Program-made: the position numbers and the translations under genes
Shown here: piece by piece, positions 27,950-36,603 of the stretch
Position numbering within the stretch: the first letter of the stretch is position 1
Layout: each line of letters starts with the position of its first letter
Notes under the pieces: generated by a model
What the model saw: only the letters and a program-made list of their open reading frames with translations
The model's database searches: none
What the model was told of the DNA's origin: nothing
NCBI RefSeq assembly: GCF_009829085.1
Contig: NZ_WUQY01000009.1
Coordinates: forward strand, 42,730-106,729
Length of the DNA: 64,000 nucleotides
DNA from: Sphingobacterium bovisgrunnientis
Lineage (GTDB): Bacteria; Bacteroidota; Bacteroidia; Sphingobacteriales; Sphingobacteriaceae
Direction of reading: 5' to 3'

Positions 27950-28624
27950 TTAATCCAACTGTTGCGTGATAGATATATAGATATCGTAATAATCTTTCAA
28001 TTTCTCGCGTTGGTATTCATCTAGCTGCATTGCGAGTACTTCAAAATGACGCTTTTCAGGTGTAAATTTCCATACTCTCTTACAAATATTGAATAATGCA
28101 TGTGGAAGATTTTCCACTTTTGCATAGTCAAAGATATATTTTGAGGAAACAAATCTATCATAAAAGTTGTAAAATCTTTCTACATCCACTGTCTCAAAAG
28201 TTTCCAAGTACTTTGTTAAAGTAATTTTATTAATATGTTCTAAATGTTCGTACAATCGAGATACGGAAAGTAGATTATTCGCTATAAGCTTGTGGTCAAG
28301 TAATAATTCTAAGCTAATGTGGGCTAAAAAAGATGCTCTAACTGGTAAATCGACAACGTTTTGCTCAATGATTTTACGAATTTGATGGGTATGATGGTAA
28401 AAGAAATCTGAACTATGAAAAATTTTATCTACCAAAAGATGTCTTTTCCATCCCTCCGTAATCGATTCACTCTTTATACCTATCGGCAGCATGGGTGAAA
28501 ATTTATGAAGCTGAAAAGAATTGTCTTTGTCTGCATTCTTTAATAAATCAGGCAAAAGTCCGCCTAACACTTGCTCAGAATGAACAGCATATCGTTCGAA
28601 ATAGTAATGTGACAAAAAATTCAA
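27950..28624 (-). CDS. Acyl carrier protein phosphodiesterase-like protein
   Basis: A 224-residue soluble protein whose opening MNFLSHYYFERY, GGLLPDLLKN and KRHLLVDKIFHSSDFF follow the pattern of the AcpH/DUF479 family (MNFLAH..., GN.L.D, H..ID..TD). A later LAHISLELLLDHKLI also fits the helical HD-like fold of that family. AcpH removes phosphopantetheine from acyl carrier protein; whether this divergent member does so is uncertain. It is divergent from tyrS and lies directly upstream of the permease gene on the same strand. Confidence 0.5.
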   Translation of the reverse strand: MNFLSHYYFERYAVHSEQVLGGLLPDLLKNADKDNSFQLHKFSPMLPIGIKSESITEGWKRHLLVDKIFHSSDFFYHHTHQIRKIIEQNVVDLPVRASFLAHISLELLLDHKLIANNLLSVSRLYEHLEHINKITLTKYLETFETVDVERFYNFYDRFVSSKYIFDYAKVENLPHALFNICKRVWKFTPEKRHFEVLAMQLDEYQREKLKDYYDIYISITQQLD

Positions 28625-28672
28625 AATGCAGCAATTACAGAATTATTAGTCGTAATATACGTCATAATCTGC

Positions 28673-28680
28673 TATCTTTG
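28673..28680 (+). promoter_or_regulatory. -7 element of tyrS
   Basis: TATCTTTG matches TAnnTTTG exactly and lies 35 bases before the tyrS ATG, in the gap between divergent genes. Confidence 0.55.
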
Positions 28681-28715
28681 CAATCTTAAATCAAAAAATA
28701 TATAATCATATCGTT

Positions 28716-29999
28716 ATGAGTTTTGTAGAAGAATTACGTTGGAGAGGCATGCTTCAAGATATCATGCCGGGAACAGAAGATTTACTGAACAAAGAAAAAG
28801 TTTCAGGTTATATCGGTTTTGACCCAACTGGCGATTCTTTACATGTGGGGCATTTGACTCAAATCATGACTTTAATCCATTTTCAAAATGCAGGACACAA
28901 ACCTGTTGCCCTTGTCGGAGGTGCTACAGGAATGATCGGTGATCCATCGTTCAAGTCTGCAGAAAGAAATCTTTTAGACGAAGCTACATTGAATCACAAT
29001 GTAACTTGTCTTAAAAATCAATTGGCGAAGTTTTTAAATTTTGGCGACGGCGAAAACGACGCTAAAATGGTAAATAACTACGATTGGTTTAAAGATTTCA
29101 GCTTTTTGGATTTTATTCGTGACGTAGGTAAGTTGATTACGGTCAACTATATGATGTCTAAGGATTCGGTAAAGAAACGTTTAGAAGGTGATAACGGATT
29201 ATCGTTCACGGAGTTTACTTATCAACTGATTCAAGGATATGATTTTTATTATTTGTGGAAACACCACAATTGCAAAATCCAAATGGGTGGTTCGGATCAG
29301 TGGGGAAATATTGTAACAGGTTCGGAGATGATTCGTCGTCAAGACCAAGGTACAGCTTACGCATTGACTACGCAGTTGATTAAAAAATCTGACGGTCAGA
29401 AATTCGGTAAAACGGAATCTGGTGCAGTATGGTTAGACCCGAAGAAAACTTCGCCTTTCAAATATTACCAATTCTGGTTGAATGCAACGGATGACGATGC
29501 GAAAAACTGGATTAATATTTTTACACTACGTTCGAAAGAAGAAATCGAAGCTATCGTAGCTGAACATGATGCTGCGCCACATTTACGTATCGTACAGAAA
29601 GCTTTGGCGGAGGATATCACGATCCGTACACACTCTAAAGAGGCTTACGAGACAGCGGTTAAAACTTCCGAGTTCTTATTTGGTAATGGTTCTTTGGAAT
29701 TCTTGGCGAATTTAGAACACGATACAGTTTTGGAAGTTTTTGATGGTGTACCTCAATTTACAATTAGCAAAGCTGAATTGGAATCTGGAGTTAATATTTT
29801 GGACTTATTAGCCGTACAAACGCAAGTTTTTGCTTCAAAAGGCGAAGCTAAGAAAATGTTGACTGGCGGTGGCGTATCACTGAATAAAGTAAAATTAGGC
29901 GATATCGAACAAACTGTAACAGCTGGCGATTTAATCAACAACAAATATTTAGTTGCGCAAAAAGGTAAAAAAAATTATTTCTTGATTATCGCAGAATAA
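28716..29999 (+). CDS. tyrS: Tyrosyl-tRNA synthetase
   Basis: Class I aminoacyl-tRNA synthetase charging tRNA-Tyr. The HIGH motif appears as HVGH at residues 43-46, after [12 protein letters not shown]. The tyrosine pocket segment [14 protein letters not shown] and [10 protein letters not shown] are present, and the KMSKS loop reads KFGKTESG. The C-terminal 70 residues form an S4-like RNA-binding domain ([19 protein letters not shown]). At 427 residues it is the usual bacterial length. It has its own -7 element and a hairpin after the stop, so it is likely monocistronic. No T-box leader is seen. Confidence 0.97.
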   Translation: MSFVEELRWRGMLQDIMPGTEDLLNKEKVSGYIGFDPTGDSLHVGHLTQIMTLIHFQNAGHKPVALVGGATGMIGDPSFKSAERNLLDEATLNHNVTCLKNQLAKFLNFGDGENDAKMVNNYDWFKDFSFLDFIRDVGKLITVNYMMSKDSVKKRLEGDNGLSFTEFTYQLIQGYDFYYLWKHHNCKIQMGGSDQWGNIVTGSEMIRRQDQGTAYALTTQLIKKSDGQKFGKTESGAVWLDPKKTSPFKYYQFWLNATDDDAKNWINIFTLRSKEEIEAIVAEHDAAPHLRIVQKALAEDITIRTHSKEAYETAVKTSEFLFGNGSLEFLANLEHDTVLEVFDGVPQFTISKAELESGVNILDLLAVQTQVFASKGEAKKMLTGGGVSLNKVKLGDIEQTVTAGDLINNKYLVAQKGKKNYFLIIAE

Positions 30000-30020
30000 T
30001 TAGGTCTTTTAGATATTTTG

Positions 30021-30049
30021 TAAAGCCTCAATCGTTGATTGGGGCTTTA
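30021..30049 (+). terminator. Hairpin after tyrS
   Basis: A 13-bp stem (30021-30033 with 30037-30049) has one G-T pair and a three-base loop. The following T-run is weak (CTATTTC). Confidence 0.6.
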
Positions 30050-30113
30050 CTATTTCATATAGACAACAGAAAGTATCTAACAACTTTTCTTCTAATTAAA
30101 TGAGTTTATTATT

Positions 30114-30671
30114 TTACTCCACAACATTTAAGGTAATATATCGTTGATTGTTATTAGTAAAATATATAGGAACCATTTGGTGATACGTCACTTCGTTTCC
30201 CCAGTACTCAACCTCTAAGAATGTATCAAAACTTAAGTTTTTATTCTCCGATAAATCTCGAAATCTAACTCCCAAAAGATAATTTTTACTTTCTAAAAGT
30301 TCATAATAAATAATTTGTTCAAAATAAGTTTCATTATTATGACTTACGATTGAATTATTCATCTTACTAATATCAAATAATGGAGATAAATATCTTCCAT
30401 CATTGTTATTATTATCAAAAAGTATAAACGTGCTATAAATTGCAGAACTAAATCCTTTCCAATTATTCCAGTCACTTTTATTAACCTTCAAAACACATTT
30501 GATTGTATCTCCGACTTTATATACATCTTTAGCTGGTGTAATAGTGGCAAAAACTTTCGCATCCTTTAATTCTTCAATTGGAAAGGCCTCTGGACGAACT
30601 GGTTCACAATGAAAAGCTGTAGTCAAAAGAAATATTCCAAATAGGAGAAAACTGATATAGTTAATTTTCAT
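30114..30671 (-). CDS. Hypothetical lipoprotein, second of a tandem pair
   Basis: A 185-residue protein with a signal peptide and lipobox-like TAFHC (Cys22). The mature part begins EPVRPEAFPIEELKDAKVFA and looks all-beta (TITPAKDVYKVGDTIKCVLKV is reminiscent of an Ig-like or bacterial fibronectin-like sandwich). I do not recognise a family. The ATG at 30671 is preferred over the upstream start at 30743, which would put 24 extra residues ahead of a complete signal peptide. It starts 16 bases after the stop of another small lipoprotein gene. The region is visibly AT-richer than the flanking housekeeping genes, which may indicate transfer. Confidence 0.65.
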   Translation of the reverse strand: MKINYISFLLFGIFLLTTAFHCEPVRPEAFPIEELKDAKVFATITPAKDVYKVGDTIKCVLKVNKSDWNNWKGFSSAIYSTFILFDNNNNDGRYLSPLFDISKMNNSIVSHNNETYFEQIIYYELLESKNYLLGVRFRDLSENKNLSFDTFLEVEYWGNEVTYHQMVPIYFTNNNQRYITLNVVE

Positions 30672-30687
30672 ATTTATCTTTATAAAG

Positions 30688-30873
30688 TTATAATAAACAA
30701 TTACAATAAGAATTATCAACGAAAATCTCTTGTCCAATACCATTGGTATAATAACATCTATTCATATTATCTTTTTTAGTTCGATATCCTTCATAACTGC
30801 ATATTAGATCATTAAATAATGGCTCACAGCTACTCAACAGTATAATGGACAAGAAAATATAAAAATATTTCAT
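30688..30873 (-). CDS. Small Cys-rich lipoprotein, 61 residues
   Basis: The frame encodes a signal peptide with a classic lipobox ILLSSC (Cys16), then a short mature part of about 45 residues with four further Cys (ICSYEG, RCYYTN, YCNC). No family is recognised. The cysteines could form disulfides in the envelope. It is the first gene of a two-gene unit with the lipoprotein at 30114-30671. Its small size makes coding status less certain, but the signal peptide and the tandem placement support it. Confidence 0.55.
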   Translation of the reverse strand: MKYFYIFLSIILLSSCEPLFNDLICSYEGYRTKKDNMNRCYYTNGIGQEIFVDNSYCNCLL

Positions 30874-30960
30874 AATAAAAGTCTTTGATTTAATTCTAAG
30901 GTAAAATTATTGACAAAAAAAACAAACAAACATTAACTTTTTCACTTAATTAATCATTAG

Positions 30961-30968
30961 TACCTTTG
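30961..30968 (+). promoter_or_regulatory. -7 element abutting the aminotransferase ATG
   Basis: TACCTTTG matches TAnnTTTG exactly, with four bases (TCCT) between it and the ATG. Judged by the rnpB promoter spacing, transcription would start at or just inside the start codon, suggesting a leaderless mRNA. Confidence 0.5.
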
Positions 30969-30972
30969 TCCT

Positions 30973-32160
30973 ATGATTAGTAATAGAGAGCTTTTCCTGA
31001 AAAACACAGCTCAAACATCAGAAAGTCCACGACTTATAGAAATTGAAAAAGCTGAAGCTTCTTACCTTTACGGACCTCAAGGACAGAAATATTTAGACTT
31101 AGTATCTGGTTTTAATGTAAGTAATATTGGTCATCGCCATCCTAAAGTGATTGCAGCAATTCAAGAGCAATTGGAAAAATATTTGCACGTAACGGTTTAT
31201 GGTGAGTTTGTACAAGCGCCACAAGTACAGTTTGCGACTAAACTATTAGAAAACCTGCCCTCATCTTTTGGTTCAGTTTACTTAACCAATTCGGGCGCGG
31301 AGGCTGTAGAAGGTTCGATGAAAATTGCGAAACGATACACAGGTCGTCGGCAAATTATTGCGGCTAAGAATGCGTATCATGGCAGTACACAAGGTGCTTT
31401 GAGTTTAATAGGTGGTACACAATATCAAGAAGCTTACGCTCCTCTCCTACCAGAAATTGACTTTATCGAGTTTAACTCCCAGACAGATTTAGAAACTATT
31501 ACAGATAAAACTGCTGCAGTCATTGTAGAAGCTATCCAAGGCGAAGCAGGTGTACGTGTACCATCTGCGGAATATATGCAAGCATTACGTGCTAAATGTA
31601 CGGAGGTTGGTGCATTATTAGTCTTCGATGAAATTCAAACAGGTTTTGGACGTACAGGTAAGCTGTTTGCATTTGAACATTTTGGTGTCGTTCCTGATAT
31701 TTTGATGTTGGCAAAAGGTATTGGAGGCGGTATGCCTTTAGGTGCGTTTGTAGCACCTAAAGAAATTATGGATGTTATCAAAGCCAATCCGATGTTGGGA
31801 CATATCACGACATTTGGTGGTCACCCTGTTTCTTGCGCTGCAGCATTAGCTTCGCTGAAAGTAATTCTAGAAGAGCAGCTGGTGGAAGGAGTAGAAGAAA
31901 AAGCACTATTATTCCGTCAGGAACTAGCGCATCCAAAAATCAAAGAAATTCGCGGATTGGGTTTAATGATGTGTTTGCAGTTAGAAAACTTTGATCAAGT
32001 ATATAATGTTAGTAAATACTGTGCTGACAACGGCATCATGATAGACTGGTATTTACACTGCGAAACGGCTTTACGTGTAGCGCCTCCATTGACTATTTCT
32101 AAGGAAGAAATCAATGAAGCTTGTCAAATCATCAAGCAAGGAATTGATAAATTCTGTTAA
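30973..32160 (+). CDS. Class III PLP-dependent aminotransferase
   Basis: A 395-residue enzyme of the acetylornithine/ornithine aminotransferase group. Marks are LVSGFNVSNIGHRHPKV, LTNSGAEAVEGSMKIAKRYT, NAYHGSTQGALSL, the Asp of LLVFDEIQTGFGRTG and the PLP lysine in DILMLAKGIGGGMPLGAF, then HITTFGGHPVSCAAALASL. The exact substrate is not clear; ornithine, acetylornithine, 4-aminobutyrate or a diamine are possible. No arginine-pathway genes surround it. It is followed 32 bases later by an SGNH hydrolase with no shared pathway evident. Confidence 0.9.
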   Translation: MISNRELFLKNTAQTSESPRLIEIEKAEASYLYGPQGQKYLDLVSGFNVSNIGHRHPKVIAAIQEQLEKYLHVTVYGEFVQAPQVQFATKLLENLPSSFGSVYLTNSGAEAVEGSMKIAKRYTGRRQIIAAKNAYHGSTQGALSLIGGTQYQEAYAPLLPEIDFIEFNSQTDLETITDKTAAVIVEAIQGEAGVRVPSAEYMQALRAKCTEVGALLVFDEIQTGFGRTGKLFAFEHFGVVPDILMLAKGIGGGMPLGAFVAPKEIMDVIKANPMLGHITTFGGHPVSCAAALASLKVILEEQLVEGVEEKALLFRQELAHPKIKEIRGLGLMMCLQLENFDQVYNVSKYCADNGIMIDWYLHCETALRVAPPLTISKEEINEACQIIKQGIDKFC

Positions 32161-32192
32161 TATCGCTACTTTAGGGTTATAAACCTTAAACT

Positions 32193-32942
32193 ATGAAAGA
32201 CAGAAGAAGTTTTCTAAAACAATCGCTTGCAGCTATCGGCACAACTGTTATTGGCAGTAACTTGACTCATGCTGAATCATTTGCCGCAAAAAATAATAAA
32301 ATTGAATTACGCAAAAACGACATCATTCTATTTCAAGGCGATTCGATAACAGACCACGGACGTAGTAGAGATCGACTTGGTCCGAATGATTTAGACGCGA
32401 TGGGGAAAGGTTATGCTGCACACGCTGCACGTACACTTTTACATAAACATGCTTCTAAAGATTTGCAAATCTATAACCGTGGAATCAGTGGTCATAAAGT
32501 ACCTCAATTAATTGAGCGTTGGCAAAAAGATTGCTTGGATATTAAGCCAAATGTATTGAGTATTCTGATTGGTGTCAACGATTATTGGCATAAACGAAAT
32601 GGAAACTATAACGGATCAGCAGCGGAGTATAAAGCACAATACCAAAAAATGCTGGATCTTACGCTTCAGCATCTTCCTAATGTAAAATTAATCATCGGAG
32701 AACCTTTCGGTGTCAAAGATGTACAACATGTGGACAACAGCTGGTATCCTGAATTTGGCGATTATCAGCGCGTAAGTAAAGAGATCGCAACTGAATACAA
32801 GGCAGTATTCATACCTTACCAAAGCATATTTGACAAGGCAGGAAAAGAAGCCGATGGAAAATACTGGGCATATGACGGCGTACATACAAGTATGGCAGGT
32901 ATAAGCTTAATGGCAGAATCTGTATTACAATGTTTTAAATAA
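32193..32942 (+). CDS. Exported SGNH/GDSL hydrolase with Tat-type signal
   Basis: A 249-residue esterase-like protein. The N-terminus MKDRRSFLKQSLAAIG contains the twin-arginine motif RRSFLK and a hydrophobic stretch, so export in folded form by Tat is expected. Block I is ILFQGDSITDHGR (nucleophile Ser in GDS), followed by YNRGISGHKV, block III GVNDYWHKRNGNY and block V DGVHTSMAG (catalytic Asp and His). Such enzymes remove acetyl or other acyl groups from sugars, among other esters. Its substrate is unknown. It shares a strand with the aminotransferase, and an inverted repeat follows its stop. Confidence 0.88.
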   Translation: MKDRRSFLKQSLAAIGTTVIGSNLTHAESFAAKNNKIELRKNDIILFQGDSITDHGRSRDRLGPNDLDAMGKGYAAHAARTLLHKHASKDLQIYNRGISGHKVPQLIERWQKDCLDIKPNVLSILIGVNDYWHKRNGNYNGSAAEYKAQYQKMLDLTLQHLPNVKLIIGEPFGVKDVQHVDNSWYPEFGDYQRVSKEIATEYKAVFIPYQSIFDKAGKEADGKYWAYDGVHTSMAGISLMAESVLQCFK

Positions 32943-32959
32943 ATCAAACTTAGCTAATG

Positions 32960-32993
32960 TTAACATTAAGTTAACATTAGCTTCATACTTTTG
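32960..32993 (+). promoter_or_regulatory. Pho-box-like direct repeats plus -7 element for the PiT gene
   Basis: TTAACA occurs at 32960-32965 and again at 32971-32976 with a 5-base spacer (11-bp period), as in PhoP/PhoB-type boxes. A perfect TACTTTTG (TAnnTTTG) follows at 32986-32993, 21 bases before the ATG. No -33 TTTG is present, as expected of an activator-dependent promoter. The same bases also form a 12-bp inverted repeat (32952-32963 with 32971-32982), so a terminator for the upstream gene is an alternative reading. Confidence 0.5.
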
Positions 32994-33014
32994 TAGGGTT
33001 AACTTTATATAAGT

Positions 33015-35276
33015 ATGGAACACTACCTTTATTTAGTCATCATTACACTTATAGTTTTAGCAGTCATCGACTTGATGGTTGGTGTTAGTAATGATGCTGT
33101 GAATTTTCTAAACTCTGGTTTAGGATCAAAAGCCCTTTCTTTCCGACTAATTATGATACTTGCATCAGCAGGTATTCTGTGTGGTGCGGTTTTTTCCAGT
33201 GGGATGATGGAAATTGCCCGAAGCGGGATTTACGTCCCGAGTATGTTCAGTTTTAATGATGTCATGGTCATATTCCTTGCCGTCATGATTACCGATATTA
33301 TCTTGCTTGACGTATTTAATTATTTTGGATTACCTACCTCTACCACCGTATCTATAGTTTTTGAATTACTTGGAGCAGCTGTGTGTTTAGCCTTATACAA
33401 AATAATGATGTCCTCAGGTGATTATAGCACACTTTCACAATATATTAACACTAAAAAAGCTTCTGAAATAGTTGTAAGTATCTTATTTTCTGTAGCGATA
33501 TCATTTACATTGGGTATGCTCGTACAATACGTATCACGTGTGTTGTTTACTTTTCAATTTCAAAAACGAATAAAGACTTTTGGTGTTTTCTTTGGAGGTC
33601 TTGCACTAGCTTTGATTTCTTATTTTATTTTAATCAAAGGATTAAAGTCTGTAACATTTATTAGCAAAGATGTGCAATCTTGGATAAGCACACATGAATT
33701 AACCCTATTAGGGGGAAGCTTTGTCGTTTTTACTATTTTTAGTTTTATACTTACGCGTCTTAATATCAATATACTTAAAGTAATTATTGGCGTTGGTACT
33801 TTTGGTCTGGCACTTTCTTTTGCAGGAAATGACTTAGTAAACTTTATCGGTGTACCTGTAGCTGCTATTCAGTCTATAGGATTTTTCAAAGCGGCTGGTA
33901 CAGGAATAGATCCCAATACATACATGATGTCAGAATTGGCTTCATCGGAGATTGTAGCTCCAATGTGGATCTTATCTGTCAGTGGATTGATTATGATCTT
34001 TACATTATGGACATCTAAGAAAGCTCGTACGGTTATCGAAACAGAAATGAGCTTGAGTAGCCAAGACTCATCTACAGAAAAATTCCAACCCAATACATTA
34101 TCAAGATGGATTGTAAGAGGTTTTGTAAATTTAGGTAATGTGTTATCGTACGTGATGCCTCGTACATTGCAATCAAAGTTGGATAAACGATTTGAGCAGA
34201 CAGTATCAGCTACTACACAAAAGTCAAAAGATGAACCTATGTTTGACATGGTTCGTGCATCTGTAAACTTGATGGTAGCGAGTAGTCTAATCGCTTTGGG
34301 AACTTCAATGAAATTACCTTTATCCACGACTTATGTGACTTTCATGGTGGCAATGGGTACAGCATTTGCAGATAGAGCATGGGATCGTGAATCTGCGGTA
34401 TATCGTGTATCAGGTGTTTTTCATGTAATAGGTGGATGGTTCTTCACAGCAGCTTGTGCATTTACTGGTGCATTTGTAATCGCTTACTTCTTAAAAATTG
34501 GCGGCATTGTAAGTTTTGTTGTCGCATTGATCGTGTTGGCTTTATTATTATTCCAAAATGCACGTAGCCATAAGAAAAAAGTGGCTGAACAAGCAGAACG
34601 TAAACTTCAATTGGAAAAAACAGACATTCGTTCTGTTCAACAAGTGACGGAAGCGAGCTCCAATCAGATAAGTGAAGTAGTCGCAAAAGCAAACTTATTC
34701 TATAGTGAGGTAATTGAGAATCTTATTAAAACAGATTTAACGTCATTATCCATCAACAAAAAACTAATTAAGAAGCTCAATAAGGATTTGGATTCTACTA
34801 ACGATAATTTGTATAACTTCATCCGCAACTTGGATGATAATTCAGCTAAATCAAGCCGTTACTACATTATTTCGTTAGGTTATCTTCAAGATATTATTGA
34901 AAACCTGTACATCATTGCCAATAATGCACACAGTCATGTTGACAATAATCACAAGCCGCTAAGAACGAGTCGTGGTGAAGATCTTCGTCTAGTTACCAAG
35001 CAATTGAGTAATTGGTATGCTGAAATATACAATATGTACAAGCGCCTTGAATTTACCAATATTGATAGTGTAATGAATCAACGTAACAAGATTCAGAGCA
35101 CCATCAATGAATTAATGGATCTTCAAATCAATGATATTAGAACAACAGATACTAGTCCAAGAAATACGAGATTATACTTCTCTATCTTACTTGAGACAAA
35201 TGAAATGGTAAGTTCTACTTTCAAATTGTTAAGACTTCATAAAGAGTTTTTAGAATTCAAACAAGCAAATAAGTAA
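33015..35276 (+). CDS. PiT-family inorganic phosphate transporter with PhoU-like tail
   Basis: A 753-residue protein. The N-terminal 520 residues hold about 10-12 membrane helices with the PiT repeats VGVSNDAVNFLNSGLGSKAL and FAGNDLVNFIGVPVAA, and the paired GLPTSTTVSIVFELLGA and LPLSTTYVTFMVAMGTAFAD signatures. The last 220 residues are soluble and helical, resembling PhoU (VVAKANLFYSEVIENLIKTD, YIISLGYLQDIIENLYIIA), so transport and regulation may be fused. It should import phosphate with H+ or Na+. A Pho-box-like repeat precedes it. A terminator follows the stop. Confidence 0.9.
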   Translation: MEHYLYLVIITLIVLAVIDLMVGVSNDAVNFLNSGLGSKALSFRLIMILASAGILCGAVFSSGMMEIARSGIYVPSMFSFNDVMVIFLAVMITDIILLDVFNYFGLPTSTTVSIVFELLGAAVCLALYKIMMSSGDYSTLSQYINTKKASEIVVSILFSVAISFTLGMLVQYVSRVLFTFQFQKRIKTFGVFFGGLALALISYFILIKGLKSVTFISKDVQSWISTHELTLLGGSFVVFTIFSFILTRLNINILKVIIGVGTFGLALSFAGNDLVNFIGVPVAAIQSIGFFKAAGTGIDPNTYMMSELASSEIVAPMWILSVSGLIMIFTLWTSKKARTVIETEMSLSSQDSSTEKFQPNTLSRWIVRGFVNLGNVLSYVMPRTLQSKLDKRFEQTVSATTQKSKDEPMFDMVRASVNLMVASSLIALGTSMKLPLSTTYVTFMVAMGTAFADRAWDRESAVYRVSGVFHVIGGWFFTAACAFTGAFVIAYFLKIGGIVSFVVALIVLALLLFQNARSHKKKVAEQAERKLQLEKTDIRSVQQVTEASSNQISEVVAKANLFYSEVIENLIKTDLTSLSINKKLIKKLNKDLDSTNDNLYNFIRNLDDNSAKSSRYYIISLGYLQDIIENLYIIANNAHSHVDNNHKPLRTSRGEDLRLVTKQLSNWYAEIYNMYKRLEFTNIDSVMNQRNKIQSTINELMDLQINDIRTTDTSPRNTRLYFSILLETNEMVSSTFKLLRLHKEFLEFKQANK

Positions 35277-35298
35277 CAAATACTTTTTAAATAAATTG

Positions 35299-35328
35299 AA
35301 TGGGGCTTTATCAATAAGCCCCATTTTT
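35299..35328 (+). terminator. Intrinsic terminator after the PiT gene
   Basis: A 10-bp stem AATGGGGCTT/AAGCCCCATT (35299-35308 with 35316-35325) is followed by TTT. Confidence 0.85.
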
Positions 35329-35586
35329 ATGTCCTAATAAAACACTATGCTGTAGCAATAAACAAAATGTATGTTGAAAATGTAGCTAATTCTAACCTTT
35401 TAATACGTGATTTTTGAAACACTAATTAAGCCTGTATATTTAACAAATAACAACTAATGATATTCAATGCATACACTCAATAGAGTTAATCCAATTGTAT
35501 AAGAGCAATGCAACAGTTTTAACGAAGCATAACTATTTATACTATCACTCATTTAATGTTGAAACTTTTTGGTAATAGTTTAAAGC

Positions 35587-35620
35587 AAAAAAAAGCGATG
35601 AAATTAATTTCATCGCTTTT
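35587..35620 (-). terminator. Terminator of the ATP synthase operon
   Basis: A perfect palindrome AAAAGCGATGAAATT/AATTTCATCGCTTTT (35591-35620) is followed on the minus strand by a longer T-run. It closes the operon after atpG. Confidence 0.88.
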
Positions 35621-35645
35621 CTATTGAGATTCCCGAAGGAATTAT

Positions 35646-36524
35646 TTAGCCGTTTGAAAGTGCAGCTGCACCCGAAACAATCTCTGTAAGCTCTGTTGTA
35701 ATAGCTGCTTGACGAGCTTGGTTGTATGAAAGTTTTAATTGCTTTAATAAGTCACCAGCATTTTCTGTTGCCTTATCCATCGCAGTCATACGCGCACCGT
35801 GCTCCGAAGCATTAGAATCTAATACCGCTTTGTACAATTGAATCTTAATCGCTTTAGGGATTAATTCTTCAATGATTTTTTCTTTTGAAGGCTCGATAAT
35901 GTAATCCAATTCAACTGCGTCTTCTTTCTTTTCTTCAGGCAATAGAGGTAACAATTGTTCTGAAGTCAAAACTTGTACAGCAGCATTACGGAATTGGTTG
36001 TAAACAACCTCAACACGGTCGATATTTCCTTCTTTGAATTCATTCATGATGTATTCAGTCACTTTAGATACGTTTTCGAAATCTAAGTTGTTGAATAATT
36101 CATTATGATTGCCAATAACGTTGAAATTACGCTTAGAGAAGAAGTCATGACCACGCTTACCAATAGCAATCATACTTACATCACCTCTCGCAAATTGATC
36201 CGCATATTTAGTAGCGATCAAGTTATTCGTCGTTTTAATAGCATTAGCATTGAAAGCTCCTGCCAAACCTCTATTTGAAGTCACTACTACGATCAAAACC
36301 TTAGTAGGCACTCTATCTTGAGTATATGGAGAATCATTTCCTTCTACAGAAGCTGAAACTTGAGCAAGAATATCTCTTAATTTATTGGCATAAGGGCGCA
36401 ATTGCACGATAGCATTCGTCGCACGCTTTAATTTTGCCGCAGAAACCATTTTCATGGCTTTGGTAATCTGCTGCGTGGATGTCACCGAGGTGATACGGTT
36501 TCTTACTTCTTTTAAATTTGCCAT
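35646..36524 (-). CDS. atpG: ATP synthase F1 gamma subunit
   Basis: Central rotor shaft of the F1 sector, cytoplasmic. It opens with the conserved MANLKEVRNRITSVTSTQQI and KAMKMVSAAKLKRA, and ends with EHGARMTAMDKATENAGDLL and TTELTEIVSGAAAL, the N- and C-terminal coiled-coil helices. At 292 residues the length is normal. It is last in the operon, separated from atpA by 79 bases that hold an unusual array of heptanucleotide repeats. Confidence 0.97.
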   Translation of the reverse strand: MANLKEVRNRITSVTSTQQITKAMKMVSAAKLKRATNAIVQLRPYANKLRDILAQVSASVEGNDSPYTQDRVPTKVLIVVVTSNRGLAGAFNANAIKTTNNLIATKYADQFARGDVSMIAIGKRGHDFFSKRNFNVIGNHNELFNNLDFENVSKVTEYIMNEFKEGNIDRVEVVYNQFRNAAVQVLTSEQLLPLLPEEKKEDAVELDYIIEPSKEKIIEELIPKAIKIQLYKAVLDSNASEHGARMTAMDKATENAGDLLKQLKLSYNQARQAAITTELTEIVSGAAALSNG

Positions 36525-36540
36525 ATTTTAATAGAGATTT

Positions 36541-36596
36541 GAGTAAGGAGTATTGCGTATTGAGTAAGATACTCCCTACTCAATACTCTATACTCT
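36541..36596. repeat. Heptanucleotide repeat array forming an inverted repeat
   Basis: Plus-strand heptads read GAGTAAG, GAGTATT, GCGTATT, GAGTAAG, then ATACTCC, CTACTCA, ATACTCT, ATACTCT. The first four are variants of GAGTAnn and the last four are their reverse complements, so the block can fold as one hairpin (best arms 36549-36566 with 36577-36594). It lies between atpA and atpG and does not encode protein. Confidence 0.8.
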
Positions 36597-36603
36597 TATC
36601 TAA

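Larger units (their letters stand above)
35277..35645. other. Gene-free gap between pit and atpG terminators
   Basis: The 369 bases hold the pit terminator at one end and the atpG terminator at the other. The 260 bases between are AT-rich with no convincing frame, RNA gene or promoter. Confidence 0.6.

Noticed and set aside
28681..28715. T-box or other riboswitch before tyrS
   Set aside because: The leader from the -7 element is about 30 bases, too short for a T-box, and no specifier stem is visible.
33869..34327. 152-codon frame opposite the PiT gene
   Set aside because: Antisense to membrane-protein sequence; no independent evidence.
36541..36596. CRISPR array
   Set aside because: The repeats are only 7 bases, contiguous, with no spacers and no cas genes nearby.
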